Shown piece by piece: positions 18,573 through 27,648 of a DNA stretch of 64,000 nucleotides. The notes under the pieces were generated by a model, which saw only the letters and a list, made by a program, of their open reading frames with translations, was not told the origin of the DNA and searched no databases. Position 1 is the stretch's first letter. Each line of letters starts with the position of its first letter. The translations under genes and the position numbers were made by a program. This stretch comes from an uncultured Rhodospirillales bacterium (lineage in GTDB: Bacteria > Pseudomonadota > Alphaproteobacteria > Azospirillales > Azospirillaceae), in NCBI GenBank assembly GCA_903927615.1, contig CAIYNU010000035.1:62001-126000 (forward strand), written 5' to 3'.

Positions 18573-19037
18573 ATGACGACGTCCGCTCCGCTCCCGGACC
18601 GCCAACCCAGTCTGTTCGAGGCTTTACCGGAAACCGAACCGCGTCGCCGCCGTGGCCGCCGACCGGCCAAACCGCCGGCAGACTCCACGGACCCGGTGGT
18701 GGCGCCAACCATCGCCGCTGTGGCTCCCGTGCCGGTGGCCGCGCCCTTCCCGGTGGTGGCTGCACCGTCGGCGATGACCTGCCGCGGACTGGCGGAGGAA
18801 CCGCGACGGTCGGACCCCACCGCCCTGACCAATCCTGAACTCTCGGATCTGGTCGCCGCATTAACCGAATCGAGTTTGGGGTTTCTCCTGGTCGAGGTGG
18901 TGCATGAGGTCAAACGGCGCCTGGTGTCCCCCGAACCGTCCGAGGACGAGGAGGCGGCGCCCGCCATTCATCAACCCAATCCCCAGTTGCTACGCGCCTT
19001 ACGAACCGCAATGATGGAATTGAACGATAGCGATTGA
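18573..19037 (+). CDS. Small Pro/Ala-rich protein of unknown function
   Basis: ATG 18573 follows AGGAG (18560-18564) by eight bases. The 154-residue product has an arginine-rich stretch (PRRRRGRRPAKPP, about 24-36), a long low-complexity Pro/Ala/Val region, then a helical core with TNPELSDLVAALTESSLGFLLVEVVHEVKRRL (about 87-118). It is not recognised. The long open frame upstream of 18573 is antisense to the NTF2-like and SDR genes and is not counted. A GC-rich palindrome follows eight bp after the stop. Confidence 0.6.
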   Translation: MTTSAPLPDRQPSLFEALPETEPRRRRGRRPAKPPADSTDPVVAPTIAAVAPVPVAAPFPVVAAPSAMTCRGLAEEPRRSDPTALTNPELSDLVAALTESSLGFLLVEVVHEVKRRLVSPEPSEDEEAAPAIHQPNPQLLRALRTAMMELNDSD

Positions 19038-19044
19038 CGGGGGG

Positions 19045-19076
19045 CGCATGGACCCCGGGCATCTTGCCCGCATGCG
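19045..19076. repeat. GC palindrome between convergent genes
   Basis: Inner stem CGGGCA (19056-19061) / TGCCCG (19065-19070) has a TCT loop. Outer stem CGCATG (19045-19050) / CATGCG (19071-19076) is separated from it by a 5-nt bulge on the left arm. It lies between the stops of two convergent genes and could end transcription from both sides. It shares its CGGGC-TCT-GCCCG core with the element at 41608. Confidence 0.6.
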
Positions 19077-19106
19077 GTGGCGTATGTCCCCTGATCGGTG
19101 TCGGCT

Positions 19107-20267
19107 CTAACGCCGTCCGATCCAGATCAGTGTCAGATCATCGCGCAACGGTCGCGCCACTTGCCGGAGAAATGGCTCGAGTACCATCGAAACCGGGTCC
19201 GCCGGACGCTGGCCCGCCGCCATCGTCCGGCGCACCTGGGCCAGCAAAGCCTCCTGACCAAATGGGACGCCATCGGCGTTGCGGCATTCCAGCAATGCAT
19301 CGCTGTAGAGCAGCAAGAATCCCCCCGGCGGCAACAGCACCTGGCGGGTGCGATACTTGGCATGGTGCGAGATGCCAAGCAGCAGTCCCGACGAGTCAAG
19401 CAACGTCAAGTCACCATCGACGCCAAGAATTGGGTTGGGGGCGCCGGCGCCGGCAAAAGTCAGAAGATGCGTTCGCTTATCAAGAACACAATAAAAAGCA
19501 GTGGCGAACTGTCCGGTCGGCAGGACATCCTTCAGAGCAGTATTGAGATAGGTGAGCCACTCGGCCGGATCCGCACGGCAGACCGAGCTGCGTTCAAAAA
19601 GAGTATGCAGACGAAAAGTATTAATCGCCGCCGTGATGCCGTGCCCGGCAAAATCTACGATCAAAAATCCGACCCGATCGGCGTCGATATCGAACACACT
19701 CCATAAATCTCCACCCAATTCCGAGGATGTTTCGAAGTGACTGGTGATGTCGAGACCATACCTCTCGGCTAATTCGGCGATCCGGCGCGGTTCGGGCAAC
19801 AACGACACTTGCATGGCGTGGGCGTGAAGGAGTTCCTTTTGCACCCGTTCGCGGAACGCCGTCAAATCGCGGAACAACTTGCGCCGCTCCAACTGATGGC
19901 GGACCCGCGCCACACACTCGCCCGGGCGGATCGGCTTGCTGATGAAATCGTTTCCCCCGGCATTGAAACAGGCCACCTGTTCCTCATCTCGATCTAGCGC
20001 GGTCTGGAACAGGATCGGCAGATCGGCATGACGGGGATCCGCGCGCAACCGGCGACACATCTCCAGGCCGTTCATATTTGGCATGGCCACGTCCAACAAC
20101 ACCAGATCGGGCCGGAAGGTTTCGACCTTGGCCAGACCATCGATCCCATCGGCGGCAAAGGCAATATTCCGAAGGCCGCTGCGCAGCAGCAGCAGCGACA
20201 GCGATTTCCGATTGAACTCGTTGTCGTCGACAACCAGAACTCGGCAGTCATCGAGGGAAATCGTCAT
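19107..20267 (-). CDS. Receiver-SpoIIE phosphatase response regulator (RsbU-type)
   Basis: The 386-residue protein has an N-terminal receiver domain (LVVDDNEF; phosphoacceptor Asp59 in LVLLDVAMP; Lys in ISKPIRP). A coiled-coil linker (about 120-165) and a PP2C/SpoIIE phosphatase domain follow, with SELGGDLWSVFDID, VDFAGHG and a C-terminal RDDLTLIWI. Such proteins dephosphorylate a STAS-domain antagonist when their receiver is activated. ATG 20267 follows GGGGAAAGG. It is the third gene of a leftward set with the STAS and switch-kinase genes, which gives its likely substrate. Confidence 0.9.
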   Translation of the reverse strand: MTISLDDCRVLVVDDNEFNRKSLSLLLLRSGLRNIAFAADGIDGLAKVETFRPDLVLLDVAMPNMNGLEMCRRLRADPRHADLPILFQTALDRDEEQVACFNAGGNDFISKPIRPGECVARVRHQLERRKLFRDLTAFRERVQKELLHAHAMQVSLLPEPRRIAELAERYGLDITSHFETSSELGGDLWSVFDIDADRVGFLIVDFAGHGITAAINTFRLHTLFERSSVCRADPAEWLTYLNTALKDVLPTGQFATAFYCVLDKRTHLLTFAGAGAPNPILGVDGDLTLLDSSGLLLGISHHAKYRTRQVLLPPGGFLLLYSDALLECRNADGVPFGQEALLAQVRRTMAAGQRPADPVSMVLEPFLRQVARPLRDDLTLIWIGRR

Positions 20268-20303
20268 GACCAACCTTTCCCCCAACAGGTCTATGGTGAT
20301 CGA

Positions 20304-21083
20304 TCATAGGGCAAACCGTAACGACACACAGCGCCCGCCATCGGTCACGGCCACCCGACCGGCGAGCGCCCGCATGAACACGAACCCCCGTCCCGAGCGA
20401 CTGGTGGTGTCGATTTCGGTTGGAATCAAGGAGGTGTCAAAGCCGGCGCCCTGATCCGCAACGCTGATGTCCAGGGTTCGGCCGGACCAACGGGTAAAAA
20501 CGTCGGTCCGTCGGCGACGCAACAGCGGATCGGCCAGGCGTTCATTCAACAATTGGCTGAAGACGCGATACCCTTCAGGATGGTCCTTGGCGGTGCTGGG
20601 AATACCCAAATTGCCGTGGACGATGGCGTTAGCCACCGCCTCCTGCAAGCACAACTCCACCACCGAGCGCTGTTCGACCGAAAGCACGGCACGCGCCACC
20701 AGTTCGTCGCTGATCAAGGCGGCGAGTTGAAGACTGAAGCTGGTAGCCGTGCTCAACGACAGGTAAAATCCCGTGCTCGAGAGTGCCGCCGCCGTCCAGT
20801 CACCCGCCGGTTCATCGTCAGAAACCACTTCGATTAACGCCGCGTACGACCCCCTGAGAGCCGCCGCCAGCGAACCCCGGTCAACATCGCTTAACAAAAG
20901 AACCCGACAACTCCGGTGTCCTGCTCTCGGTGCGTCGCCGTTGCCTGGCCCGAATGCATTGAAACGCTTGGCGCACCGCCCTCCCGCATCCGCCGGGACA
21001 AGGTCGGCGACTACGGTATATGGACAGCTTATGATGCTCGCCTCACTAGTATTCGATAGATACAATTTCACCGATTTTCGCAA
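20304..21083 (-). CDS. ATP-binding switch kinase (RsbW/anti-sigma type) with N-terminal extension
   Basis: The C-terminal part (about 125-259) is a GHKL ATPase of the RsbW/SpoIIAB group: N-box VELCLQEAVANAIVHGNL, G1 box VADQGAGFD and GRGFVFMRALAG. These kinases phosphorylate a STAS partner and sequester a target. About 120 residues precede it, including RVLLLSDVDRGSLAAALRG, which resembles a degenerate receiver without the acidic pocket. The start is uncertain: TTG 21083 (38-bp overlap with the STAS gene) and GTG 21071 are both possible and neither has a clear ribosome site, which fits translational coupling. Confidence 0.8.
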   Translation of the reverse strand: MRKSVKLYLSNTSEASIISCPYTVVADLVPADAGGRCAKRFNAFGPGNGDAPRAGHRSCRVLLLSDVDRGSLAAALRGSYAALIEVVSDDEPAGDWTAAALSSTGFYLSLSTATSFSLQLAALISDELVARAVLSVEQRSVVELCLQEAVANAIVHGNLGIPSTAKDHPEGYRVFSQLLNERLADPLLRRRRTDVFTRWSGRTLDISVADQGAGFDTSLIPTEIDTTSRSGRGFVFMRALAGRVAVTDGGRCVSLRFAL

Positions 21084-21351
21084 GGTCGATCGATCGCTTA
21101 ACGTCGTTTCGGGGCCCGCGCACGATGAGTTTGATATTTTTCTGCTCGGCTTCTTCCTGAAGGATCAGAATCATGCCGAGTCCGGCCGAATCGATAAAAT
21201 CGAGCCCGGATACGTCAACCACGAACCGACGCAGATTGGGAGCGTCCAATAATGCGACGATGTCACGCAGGCGGTCATGGTCCGTAAATTCCAGCCGCCC
21301 GGTGAGACGCGCTTCTATTGCATCTGCCAGGTTGCGCGCGTGAAACTCCAT
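21046..21351 (-). CDS. STAS-domain anti-anti-sigma factor (RsbV/SpoIIAA type)
   Basis: This 101-residue single STAS domain has the conserved phosphorylation loop VDVSGLDFIDSAGLGMI with Ser55 as the likely target. It is the first gene of the leftward STAS - ATPase - PP2C cassette and overlaps the next gene. By analogy with RsbV/RsbW/RsbU, the unphosphorylated form should bind the ATPase and release its target. The target (sigma factor or other) is not in the window. Confidence 0.9.
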   Translation of the reverse strand: MEFHARNLADAIEARLTGRLEFTDHDRLRDIVALLDAPNLRRFVVDVSGLDFIDSAGLGMILILQEEAEQKNIKLIVRGPRNDVKRSIDLAKIGEIVSIEY

Positions 21352-21703
21352 AATGTCCTCACTTCTTGCGACGACCGCGGTCCTCTTGAAGCGCCACCCG
21401 GCCCGTCGGTTTTCCCGCCCGGTCGACGCCTGTTCCGACTTGGTCCTCTGCCCTTATGTTGATACAAACCCGAAGCGCGCGGCCATCATGCGTCCGCAGC
21501 CTCTTCCGCCGTTTACTCTTTTTTCTAAGGGCAGATTAGCCTAACCAGCGTTGCCCCTCAAGCCTGGTCCTGGTGAAAACCTCGCGGCACCATCATCGGG
21601 GCGGGCCCGGTCCGAGACAGAGCGCCTCGGCATCTGATATAGGGTCACTCAGAGCATCCGGTGCCCCCGAGCGCCGTTATCGCGGGTTGGACAGAAAAGG
21701 ACG
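21352..21703. promoter_or_regulatory. 352-bp divergent region, STAS cassette / sensor kinase pair
   Basis: This separates the leftward partner-switching genes from the rightward kinase pair, so both promoters should be here. No clear promoter hexamers or operator dyad stood out. The proximity suggests a common regulatory unit, which is inference. Confidence 0.4.
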
Positions 21704-24166
21704 ATGGCGATGGTCAGAGCCGCCTTGTGGGCAAGAGTTCCGGCCGCCTGGGCAAAGTTCCTGCTGATCCTGATTCCGATCCTTGCCGCATCAACCATCG
21801 CCTTTGCCACCGCATTCTTTTACACCAAACGAATTGATCTTCGCCTTGCCCTGACCGCCAAGGTAACCAGTATTGCCGAAATCAATGCCGCGGCGCTAGC
21901 CGGCACCCCATCCACTTTCGACCTCAAGAGTACCCGTAACATCGTCTCGGCGATTTCGGTTAACCGGGAGATTCTTTGCATCGAGGTCGCCAACGACATT
22001 ACGCCGTTCACCTATTCATGGCCAGAAACGGGCTGTTCGCGGCCCCCTAACGGAACCGCACCGATCCCGGCCGTCACCCGACAGATCATGGTCAACGGGC
22101 AACCGTCCGGTCATATCACGCTTTACTATTCCTATAACCCGGTCAACCGGTTATTGACCGAGGAAATCTTCAACGCCATCTGGCTGCTGTGCCTGCTGTT
22201 GGTCGTCACGGTGATTACGGCGCTGATCGCCTATCGCCTGACCATTGGCGTTCCGCTGGCCCGGTTGATCGCGTCCATGCGACTGGCCGAACAAAAGGGC
22301 AGCCGAGAGTTGGTGGAGTGGCAAGCCAATGATGAACTTGGCAACCTGATTGCCGTGTATAATCGCCTTCTGGTCAAGCTCGCCTATGAAGAGGTTGCAC
22401 TTCGCAAGAGTGAGGAGCGACTAAGCCTGGCCATCGCCGCCACCCGCTCCTCGGTCTGGGATATGGATTTGACCACCGGACAACTTTGGTGGTCGGTGGA
22501 ATTGCCCATGATCCTGGGGTACAGCCCGGACGAATTGCCGATGTCGACGTCGGTTCTGGAGTCCCTGACTCACCCCGATGACCGCACCCGGGTGCTGAGC
22601 GAATCGCTGCGTCACATCGTCGGGGAAACGTCCAGTTACTGCAACGTCTACCGGCTGCGCCGCAACGATGGCGGTTATCTTTGGATGGAGGACAAGGCGA
22701 CCGCGATTCGGGACGGCCACGGCGTGGCGGTGCGTCTGACCGGCATTATCGCCGACATCACCGAGCGCAAGCAGGCGGAGTTGGACCTGGCACAGGAACG
22801 GGCGATTCTTCAGGCGACGCTGGAAAACGTCGACCAGGGCATCGTCATGTTCGACCAGTCCTTGCGACTGGTGACGTTCAACCGGCGGGCCGCCGAGTTG
22901 CTGAATGTTCCGCTCAAATTGCTGACCCAGCGACCGACCTTCAGCGAAATCATCGATTGCCAGATCGAGCGCGGCGAATTCGGCGGGCCGGAGTCGCCGG
23001 AACGCCTGGAACGCTCTTGGGAACGGCTGCCCACCGAGTATTTCACGGTCAAACACCGACGAACCGACGGAACGGTGATCGAAATTCATTCGAACCCGCT
23101 ATTTATGGGTGGTTTCGTCTGCACTTACACCGACGTCACCGCCGAAACCCGCTCGGCCGCGGAGACTTCGGCGGCCATGCAGGCCACCGAACAGGCTTAT
23201 GCCGAACTGAAGGAAACCCAGGCGAGCCTGGTTCAGGCCGAAAAGATGGCGTCGTTGGGCATGCTGGTGGCGGGCATCGCCCACGAAATCAACACGCCGG
23301 TCGGCATCGCCTACAGTTGCGCCAGTCACCTGGCCAATCGCACCCGACAACTGGTGGCCGCCGTCGAAGGCGGTCAACTTAAAAAGTCAGAATTGCTGAC
23401 CTACGCCGCCTCAGCCGCCGAATCAACACGGTTGATGTCGGGCAACCTCAACCGCGCCGCCGAGTTGATCCGCAGCTTCAAGCAAGTGGCGGTGGATCAG
23501 GCCAGCGCGGAGTTGCGCCGCTTCGACCTCAAGACTTATATTGAAGAGGTCGTTACCAGTCTGGGGCCGCGTTTGCGCACCACCCCGCACCGGGTGGTGG
23601 TCGACTGCCCGCCGGACCTTTCCATCAACAGTTATCCGGGGGCGTTATCCCAGGTACTGACCAATCTGGTGATGAATGCCCTGACCCACGCCTATGACGG
23701 CAAGCCGCCCCGGACCCAACCCATCCCGGACGGTCCCGGCCCCCAGCAGACCGCCGATCCCAAGTCGGCCGGAGGCAAATCCCCGGGCGGAACCATGACG
23801 ATTTCGGTGTCGGCGCCGGCCGGAACCAACGACATTGACCTTTGTTTCAGCGACGACGGCAGGGGTATTCCCGCGAAAATTCAGGCAAGGATTTTCGAAC
23901 CCTTCTTCACCACCCGGCGCGGCAACGGCGGCAGCGGTCTGGGCCTGCACATTGTCCTTAATCTGGTAACGCAAACATTGGGTGGGCGCATCACCGTTGA
24001 CAGTGCCGAAGGCAGCGGCACCACCTTTAACATTCACCTTCCCCGCGAAGCGCCCTCCCATCAAAACACGGTCGCCGGTGACACCGACCTCGGACGTCCT
24101 CCCTCGCCCACGGCTGCGGTGCCGGTGTCCTCCCAGCCGTCGCCTCCCCGTTCCGAGGTGCCATGA
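21704..24166 (+). CDS. Membrane sensor histidine kinase, HAMP-PAS-PAS
   Basis: This 820-residue kinase has membrane segments at about 18-40 and 158-180 flanking a roughly 115-residue periplasmic sensor. A HAMP-like linker, a PAS_3-type domain (about 235-355, ending in the usual DITERK) and a second PAS (about 365-480, VDQGIVMFDQSLRLVTFNRRAAELL) follow. The dimerisation helix has His527 in AGIAHEINTPVG. The ATPase domain carries an unusual 40-residue Pro/Gly-rich insert before the G1 box FSDDGRGIP. It has no receiver. The next gene starts inside its stop codon (ATGA) and begins with a receiver, so phosphotransfer between the two is likely. Confidence 0.92.
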   Translation: MAMVRAALWARVPAAWAKFLLILIPILAASTIAFATAFFYTKRIDLRLALTAKVTSIAEINAAALAGTPSTFDLKSTRNIVSAISVNREILCIEVANDITPFTYSWPETGCSRPPNGTAPIPAVTRQIMVNGQPSGHITLYYSYNPVNRLLTEEIFNAIWLLCLLLVVTVITALIAYRLTIGVPLARLIASMRLAEQKGSRELVEWQANDELGNLIAVYNRLLVKLAYEEVALRKSEERLSLAIAATRSSVWDMDLTTGQLWWSVELPMILGYSPDELPMSTSVLESLTHPDDRTRVLSESLRHIVGETSSYCNVYRLRRNDGGYLWMEDKATAIRDGHGVAVRLTGIIADITERKQAELDLAQERAILQATLENVDQGIVMFDQSLRLVTFNRRAAELLNVPLKLLTQRPTFSEIIDCQIERGEFGGPESPERLERSWERLPTEYFTVKHRRTDGTVIEIHSNPLFMGGFVCTYTDVTAETRSAAETSAAMQATEQAYAELKETQASLVQAEKMASLGMLVAGIAHEINTPVGIAYSCASHLANRTRQLVAAVEGGQLKKSELLTYAASAAESTRLMSGNLNRAAELIRSFKQVAVDQASAELRRFDLKTYIEEVVTSLGPRLRTTPHRVVVDCPPDLSINSYPGALSQVLTNLVMNALTHAYDGKPPRTQPIPDGPGPQQTADPKSAGGKSPGGTMTISVSAPAGTNDIDLCFSDDGRGIPAKIQARIFEPFFTTRRGNGGSGLGLHIVLNLVTQTLGGRITVDSAEGSGTTFNIHLPREAPSHQNTVAGDTDLGRPPSPTAAVPVSSQPSPPRSEVP

Positions 24167-27100
24167 TCATGACCCCTGCCGACCCCATGTCGTCACCGGC
24201 CACGGCCGCCGCCGTCGAAGAAGAGCTGGTCTTCGCCGCCGAAGCGGAGGGCGATCAGACCGGCGCCGAACCTTGGCAGGTCCTGGTGGTGGACGACGAG
24301 CCGGATGTTCATTCCATGACCGGCCTGATTCTTGGGGATGTCCGCTACCGGAACCGGCCGCTCGGGCTTCTTCATGCGTTTTCGGCGGCGGAGGCCCAGG
24401 CGCAGCTGGCCCACCACCCGGGCGTCGCTGTCGCGATCATCGACGTGGTGATGGAAGCCGAGCATGCCGGACTCGATCTGATCCGCACGATTCGCCAGGA
24501 CCTGGGGGATTCCGATATCCGGCTGATTCTCCGCACCGGTCAGCCCGGCCAGGCGCCGCAGCGTCAGGTGATTCTCGAGTACGACATCAACGACTATCGC
24601 TCCAAGGCGGAGCTTGGCGCCGACGATCTGGTGATTTCGGTGGTTGCCGCCCTGCGCTCCTACGAACACATCGTTCACATCGAACGCATGGTCGCGGACC
24701 GCACCCGGGAACTGCTGGCCAGTCGCGAACACCTGCGGACGATTCTCCAAAGCAGCCCGGTCGGGGTCGGCGCCATCGGTCTGGATGGCCGGCTGACCTT
24801 CGCCAACCTGCGTTTTGCCGAGCTTTTCCGCCTGCCCGCCGACCGGCTGTCGGGGGTCGATATGCGAACCCTGCTGGCCGATCCCGTCGACCGGCGTCGC
24901 TACCACGACTTGATGAGCGAGGGCGTCGCCATTCGCGACACCGAGTTGCGTCTGCGACGGGCCGACGGGTCGACCTTTTGGGCGCTGCTGTCGGGCGATC
25001 CCCACGGCTTCGATGGTGAGACCGGTTATCTTGGCTGGATTCACGACATCTCGCACTTGAAGCAGACCGAATCCGACTTGAGCGCCGCCAAGGAACAGGC
25101 CGAGCAGGCGACCCGGGCCAAGTCAATCTTCCTGGCCACCATGAGCCACGAGATTCGCACGCCGATGAATGGCGTGCTGGGAATGATGGAACTGTTGGAT
25201 CGAACGCACCTGGACACCGAGCAGTCCGGAATTGTCACCACCATCCGCGAGTCGGCGACCGCCTTGTTGCGTATCATCGACGACATCCTCGATTTTTCCA
25301 AGATCGAGGCGGAAATGCTGGTGTTGGAGTCGGTACCGGTCTCTCTGGCCGCGCTGGTCGAGGGGGTCGCCGAAACCCTGGCCCCGACCGCGTGGCATAA
25401 AAACCTGGACCTGGTGACCTTTGTCGACCCCGCACTGCCCCCCGCGCTGATCGGCGATCCCTTGCGGCTCCGGCAGATTTTGTTCAACCTTGGGGGTAAT
25501 GCCATTAAGTTTACCGAGCACGGCCAGGTGGTCCTGCGGGTAGACCTGGACGAGATCGAGACCGCCGTCGCCGGTCGGCGCGCCCGGATTCGGATGAGCA
25601 TCACCGATACCGGCATCGGCATTTCCCAAGACGCCCAGCCGACCCTGTTTCAGCCTTACACCCAGGCCGAAAACTCCACCGCCCGACGCTATGGCGGCAC
25701 CGGTCTCGGCCTGTCCATCTCTCGCCGGCTGGCCGAGATGATGGGCGGCGGTATTTCGGTCACGAGCGAACCGGGTTGCGGGTCGACCTTTGCGTTCAAC
25801 GTGGTCCTCGATGTGCCGCCCGGGGACGCGATCAGGGGCCCCGGACAGAACGGCGGCGACGGTTCCTCCGATCAGCCGTCGCTCGCCGGTCTGAACGTCG
25901 CCCTGGCGGTGATGAGCGAACCGGCCCGCACCTTTCTGACCCGCTATCTGATCGCTGCGGGCGCCCGGGTGGTGACCAGCGTCGATGGTTCGTCGCTGTT
26001 GAACAGTGCCCATGCCGCCCTTGCCGCCGGCCGGCCGTTCGACGTGGTGGTGTTGGAGTCCCAGCTCTATCAGGCCTCGGTTATGGCGGTGCGCGAGGCT
26101 TTGGGACTTGGGCGCGCCGGCCTGATGATTCCCGGAGTCCTGATCAGCCAACGAAGCGGCGAGAGCAAGATACGCCGGACCCGCGCCTCGGACGCTTCGC
26201 TGACCGTGATCAAGCCGGTCCGGCGCACCGCCCTGGTCCGCGCCGTGGCCATCGCCGCACACCGGCTGTCGCCGGACCCCGAGCCTCACAGCCGGCGGAG
26301 CGGCGATGGCCGTCATCGGTCCGACCTCCGGGATCACACCCCCCTGGTCGGCCTCGACGGCTTCAGCCCCGACCGACCGGCGTCCCCTTCCAACGCCACC
26401 CAGCTATCGGTGGCGCCACGCGGCGCGGCGCCACTGGTGCTGGTTGCCGAAGACAATGCCGTCAATCGACGTGTCATTTCCATGCAACTCAATACCCTGG
26501 GGGTTAACGCCGACATCGTCAGTGGTGGCCGGGAAGCTCTGGCGGCCCTGGCCACCCGCGACTACTCGTTGTTGTTGACTGACTGCCACATGCCCGAGTT
26601 GGATGGCTTCGAATTGACCCGCCGTATTCGCGAAAGTGAACGCGGCAGCGGTCGCCATCTGCCGATTATTGCCTTCACCGCCAACGCCTTTGACGGCGAG
26701 GCCGAGCGGTTCCGCGCCGCCGGCCTGGACGACTATCTGTGTAAACCGCTTCAACTGGGCAAACTCGGCGCGGCGCTTCGGCGATGGCTCACGGATGAGC
26801 CATCGCCCTCCGCCGTCGCCGCCCCGCCCGTTCCCGTTCCCGTGCCAACCGCGCCGTCCGTTCCGGCCATCGATCCATCCGCGATGGCGGCGCTGTGTGG
26901 CGACGATCCGGCCCTGATCCGGGAAATGCTGGGGGATTTCGTGACCGTCAGCCGTCAGATTGGCCAGGACCTGATCCAGGCACTGGAACGTCGGCTGGCT
27001 GCGGCGGTTCGCGACTGTGCTCATAACATTAAAGGATGCTCGCGCACCGCTGGTGCCCGACCGCTGGCCGACGCCGCCCGCCTGCTGGAACAGGCCGCCG

Positions 27101-27189
27101 AGCGTGCCGACTGGGATGAAACCCTTCGCCTGGCGCAAGACGTCCAACGCGAGATGGAGCGGGTCGCAGCCCAGGTTGAAGCCCTTTAG
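24163..27189 (+). CDS. Hybrid histidine kinase, REC-PAS-HisKA-HATPase-pseudoREC-REC-Hpt
   Basis: This 1008-residue protein has seven signalling modules in order. They are a receiver (38-165, Asp94 in AIIDVVM), PAS (about 190-300), HisKA (His329, ATMSHEIRTPMNG), HATPase (430-550, DTGIGI and GTGLGLS), a degenerate receiver (about 575-700), a normal receiver (757-875, acidic pair EDN, Asp807 in LLTDCHMP, Lys861) and an Hpt domain (His954, CAHNIKGCS). The degenerate receiver has Glu632 where the phosphoacceptor should be and lacks the acidic pocket. Translation is coupled to the preceding kinase by ATGA. The layout is a full phosphorelay in one chain; input and output are unknown. Confidence 0.92.
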   Translation: MIMTPADPMSSPATAAAVEEELVFAAEAEGDQTGAEPWQVLVVDDEPDVHSMTGLILGDVRYRNRPLGLLHAFSAAEAQAQLAHHPGVAVAIIDVVMEAEHAGLDLIRTIRQDLGDSDIRLILRTGQPGQAPQRQVILEYDINDYRSKAELGADDLVISVVAALRSYEHIVHIERMVADRTRELLASREHLRTILQSSPVGVGAIGLDGRLTFANLRFAELFRLPADRLSGVDMRTLLADPVDRRRYHDLMSEGVAIRDTELRLRRADGSTFWALLSGDPHGFDGETGYLGWIHDISHLKQTESDLSAAKEQAEQATRAKSIFLATMSHEIRTPMNGVLGMMELLDRTHLDTEQSGIVTTIRESATALLRIIDDILDFSKIEAEMLVLESVPVSLAALVEGVAETLAPTAWHKNLDLVTFVDPALPPALIGDPLRLRQILFNLGGNAIKFTEHGQVVLRVDLDEIETAVAGRRARIRMSITDTGIGISQDAQPTLFQPYTQAENSTARRYGGTGLGLSISRRLAEMMGGGISVTSEPGCGSTFAFNVVLDVPPGDAIRGPGQNGGDGSSDQPSLAGLNVALAVMSEPARTFLTRYLIAAGARVVTSVDGSSLLNSAHAALAAGRPFDVVVLESQLYQASVMAVREALGLGRAGLMIPGVLISQRSGESKIRRTRASDASLTVIKPVRRTALVRAVAIAAHRLSPDPEPHSRRSGDGRHRSDLRDHTPLVGLDGFSPDRPASPSNATQLSVAPRGAAPLVLVAEDNAVNRRVISMQLNTLGVNADIVSGGREALAALATRDYSLLLTDCHMPELDGFELTRRIRESERGSGRHLPIIAFTANAFDGEAERFRAAGLDDYLCKPLQLGKLGAALRRWLTDEPSPSAVAAPPVPVPVPTAPSVPAIDPSAMAALCGDDPALIREMLGDFVTVSRQIGQDLIQALERRLAAAVRDCAHNIKGCSRTAGARPLADAARLLEQAAERADWDETLRLAQDVQREMERVAAQVEAL

Positions 27190-27275
27190 AGTCGGGGGCC
27201 AGGATGAGACCATCAATCAGCCCGGATCGGGCCGGGGGGGGCGCCCGATCCGGACCAGCCTTGGAGGACAGGACC

Positions 27276-27629
27276 ATGAGGGGCTTTGTGCTTGGCGTGA
27301 TCGTCACCGCCGTGGTCGGCGGTTTCCTGATGCATTTATGGTCGCGGTACCAGACTCTTAACGCCTGTCTCGCCGTCGACCGCGGTCTGACCGCGGCGGT
27401 GACGGCCTCCTTGCGCACGGACGTCCAGAAGAATTTGGGGCCGCAACTCCCTGATCGGCTGACCGACATGGTGTTCCAACCGCTGACCGAACCCCTGGTC
27501 CACGAGCGGGTCAAGGCTTGGGTCGCCGATCATTCGTGGTTCGGTTGCGCCTGGACCGTGATGCGCCTCGACTTTGGAGACGCTGGCGATCTGGTGGCGG
27601 AAATGCGATCCCTAACCCTGAATTTTTGA
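27276..27629 (+). CDS. Small membrane-anchored protein, unknown function
   Basis: ATG 27276 follows GGAGGA by seven bases. The 117-residue protein starts with one membrane segment (MRGFVLGVIVTAVVGGFLM, residues 1-20). A soluble, mostly helical part with two Cys (NACLAVDRG and WFGCAW) follows. It is not recognised. It lies 86 bp after the hybrid kinase and 19 bp before the transporter ATPase, so it may belong to either unit. Confidence 0.6.
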   Translation: MRGFVLGVIVTAVVGGFLMHLWSRYQTLNACLAVDRGLTAAVTASLRTDVQKNLGPQLPDRLTDMVFQPLTEPLVHERVKAWVADHSWFGCAWTVMRLDFGDAGDLVAEMRSLTLNF

Positions 27630-27648
27630 CCCTCGGTTCGGAGTTTCC

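Noticed and set aside
22421-26337. Several 180-400-codon frames antisense to the kinase pair
   Set aside because: They are shadows of the kinase genes with no motif of their own, while the sense strand has complete HisKA, HATPase and receiver motifs.
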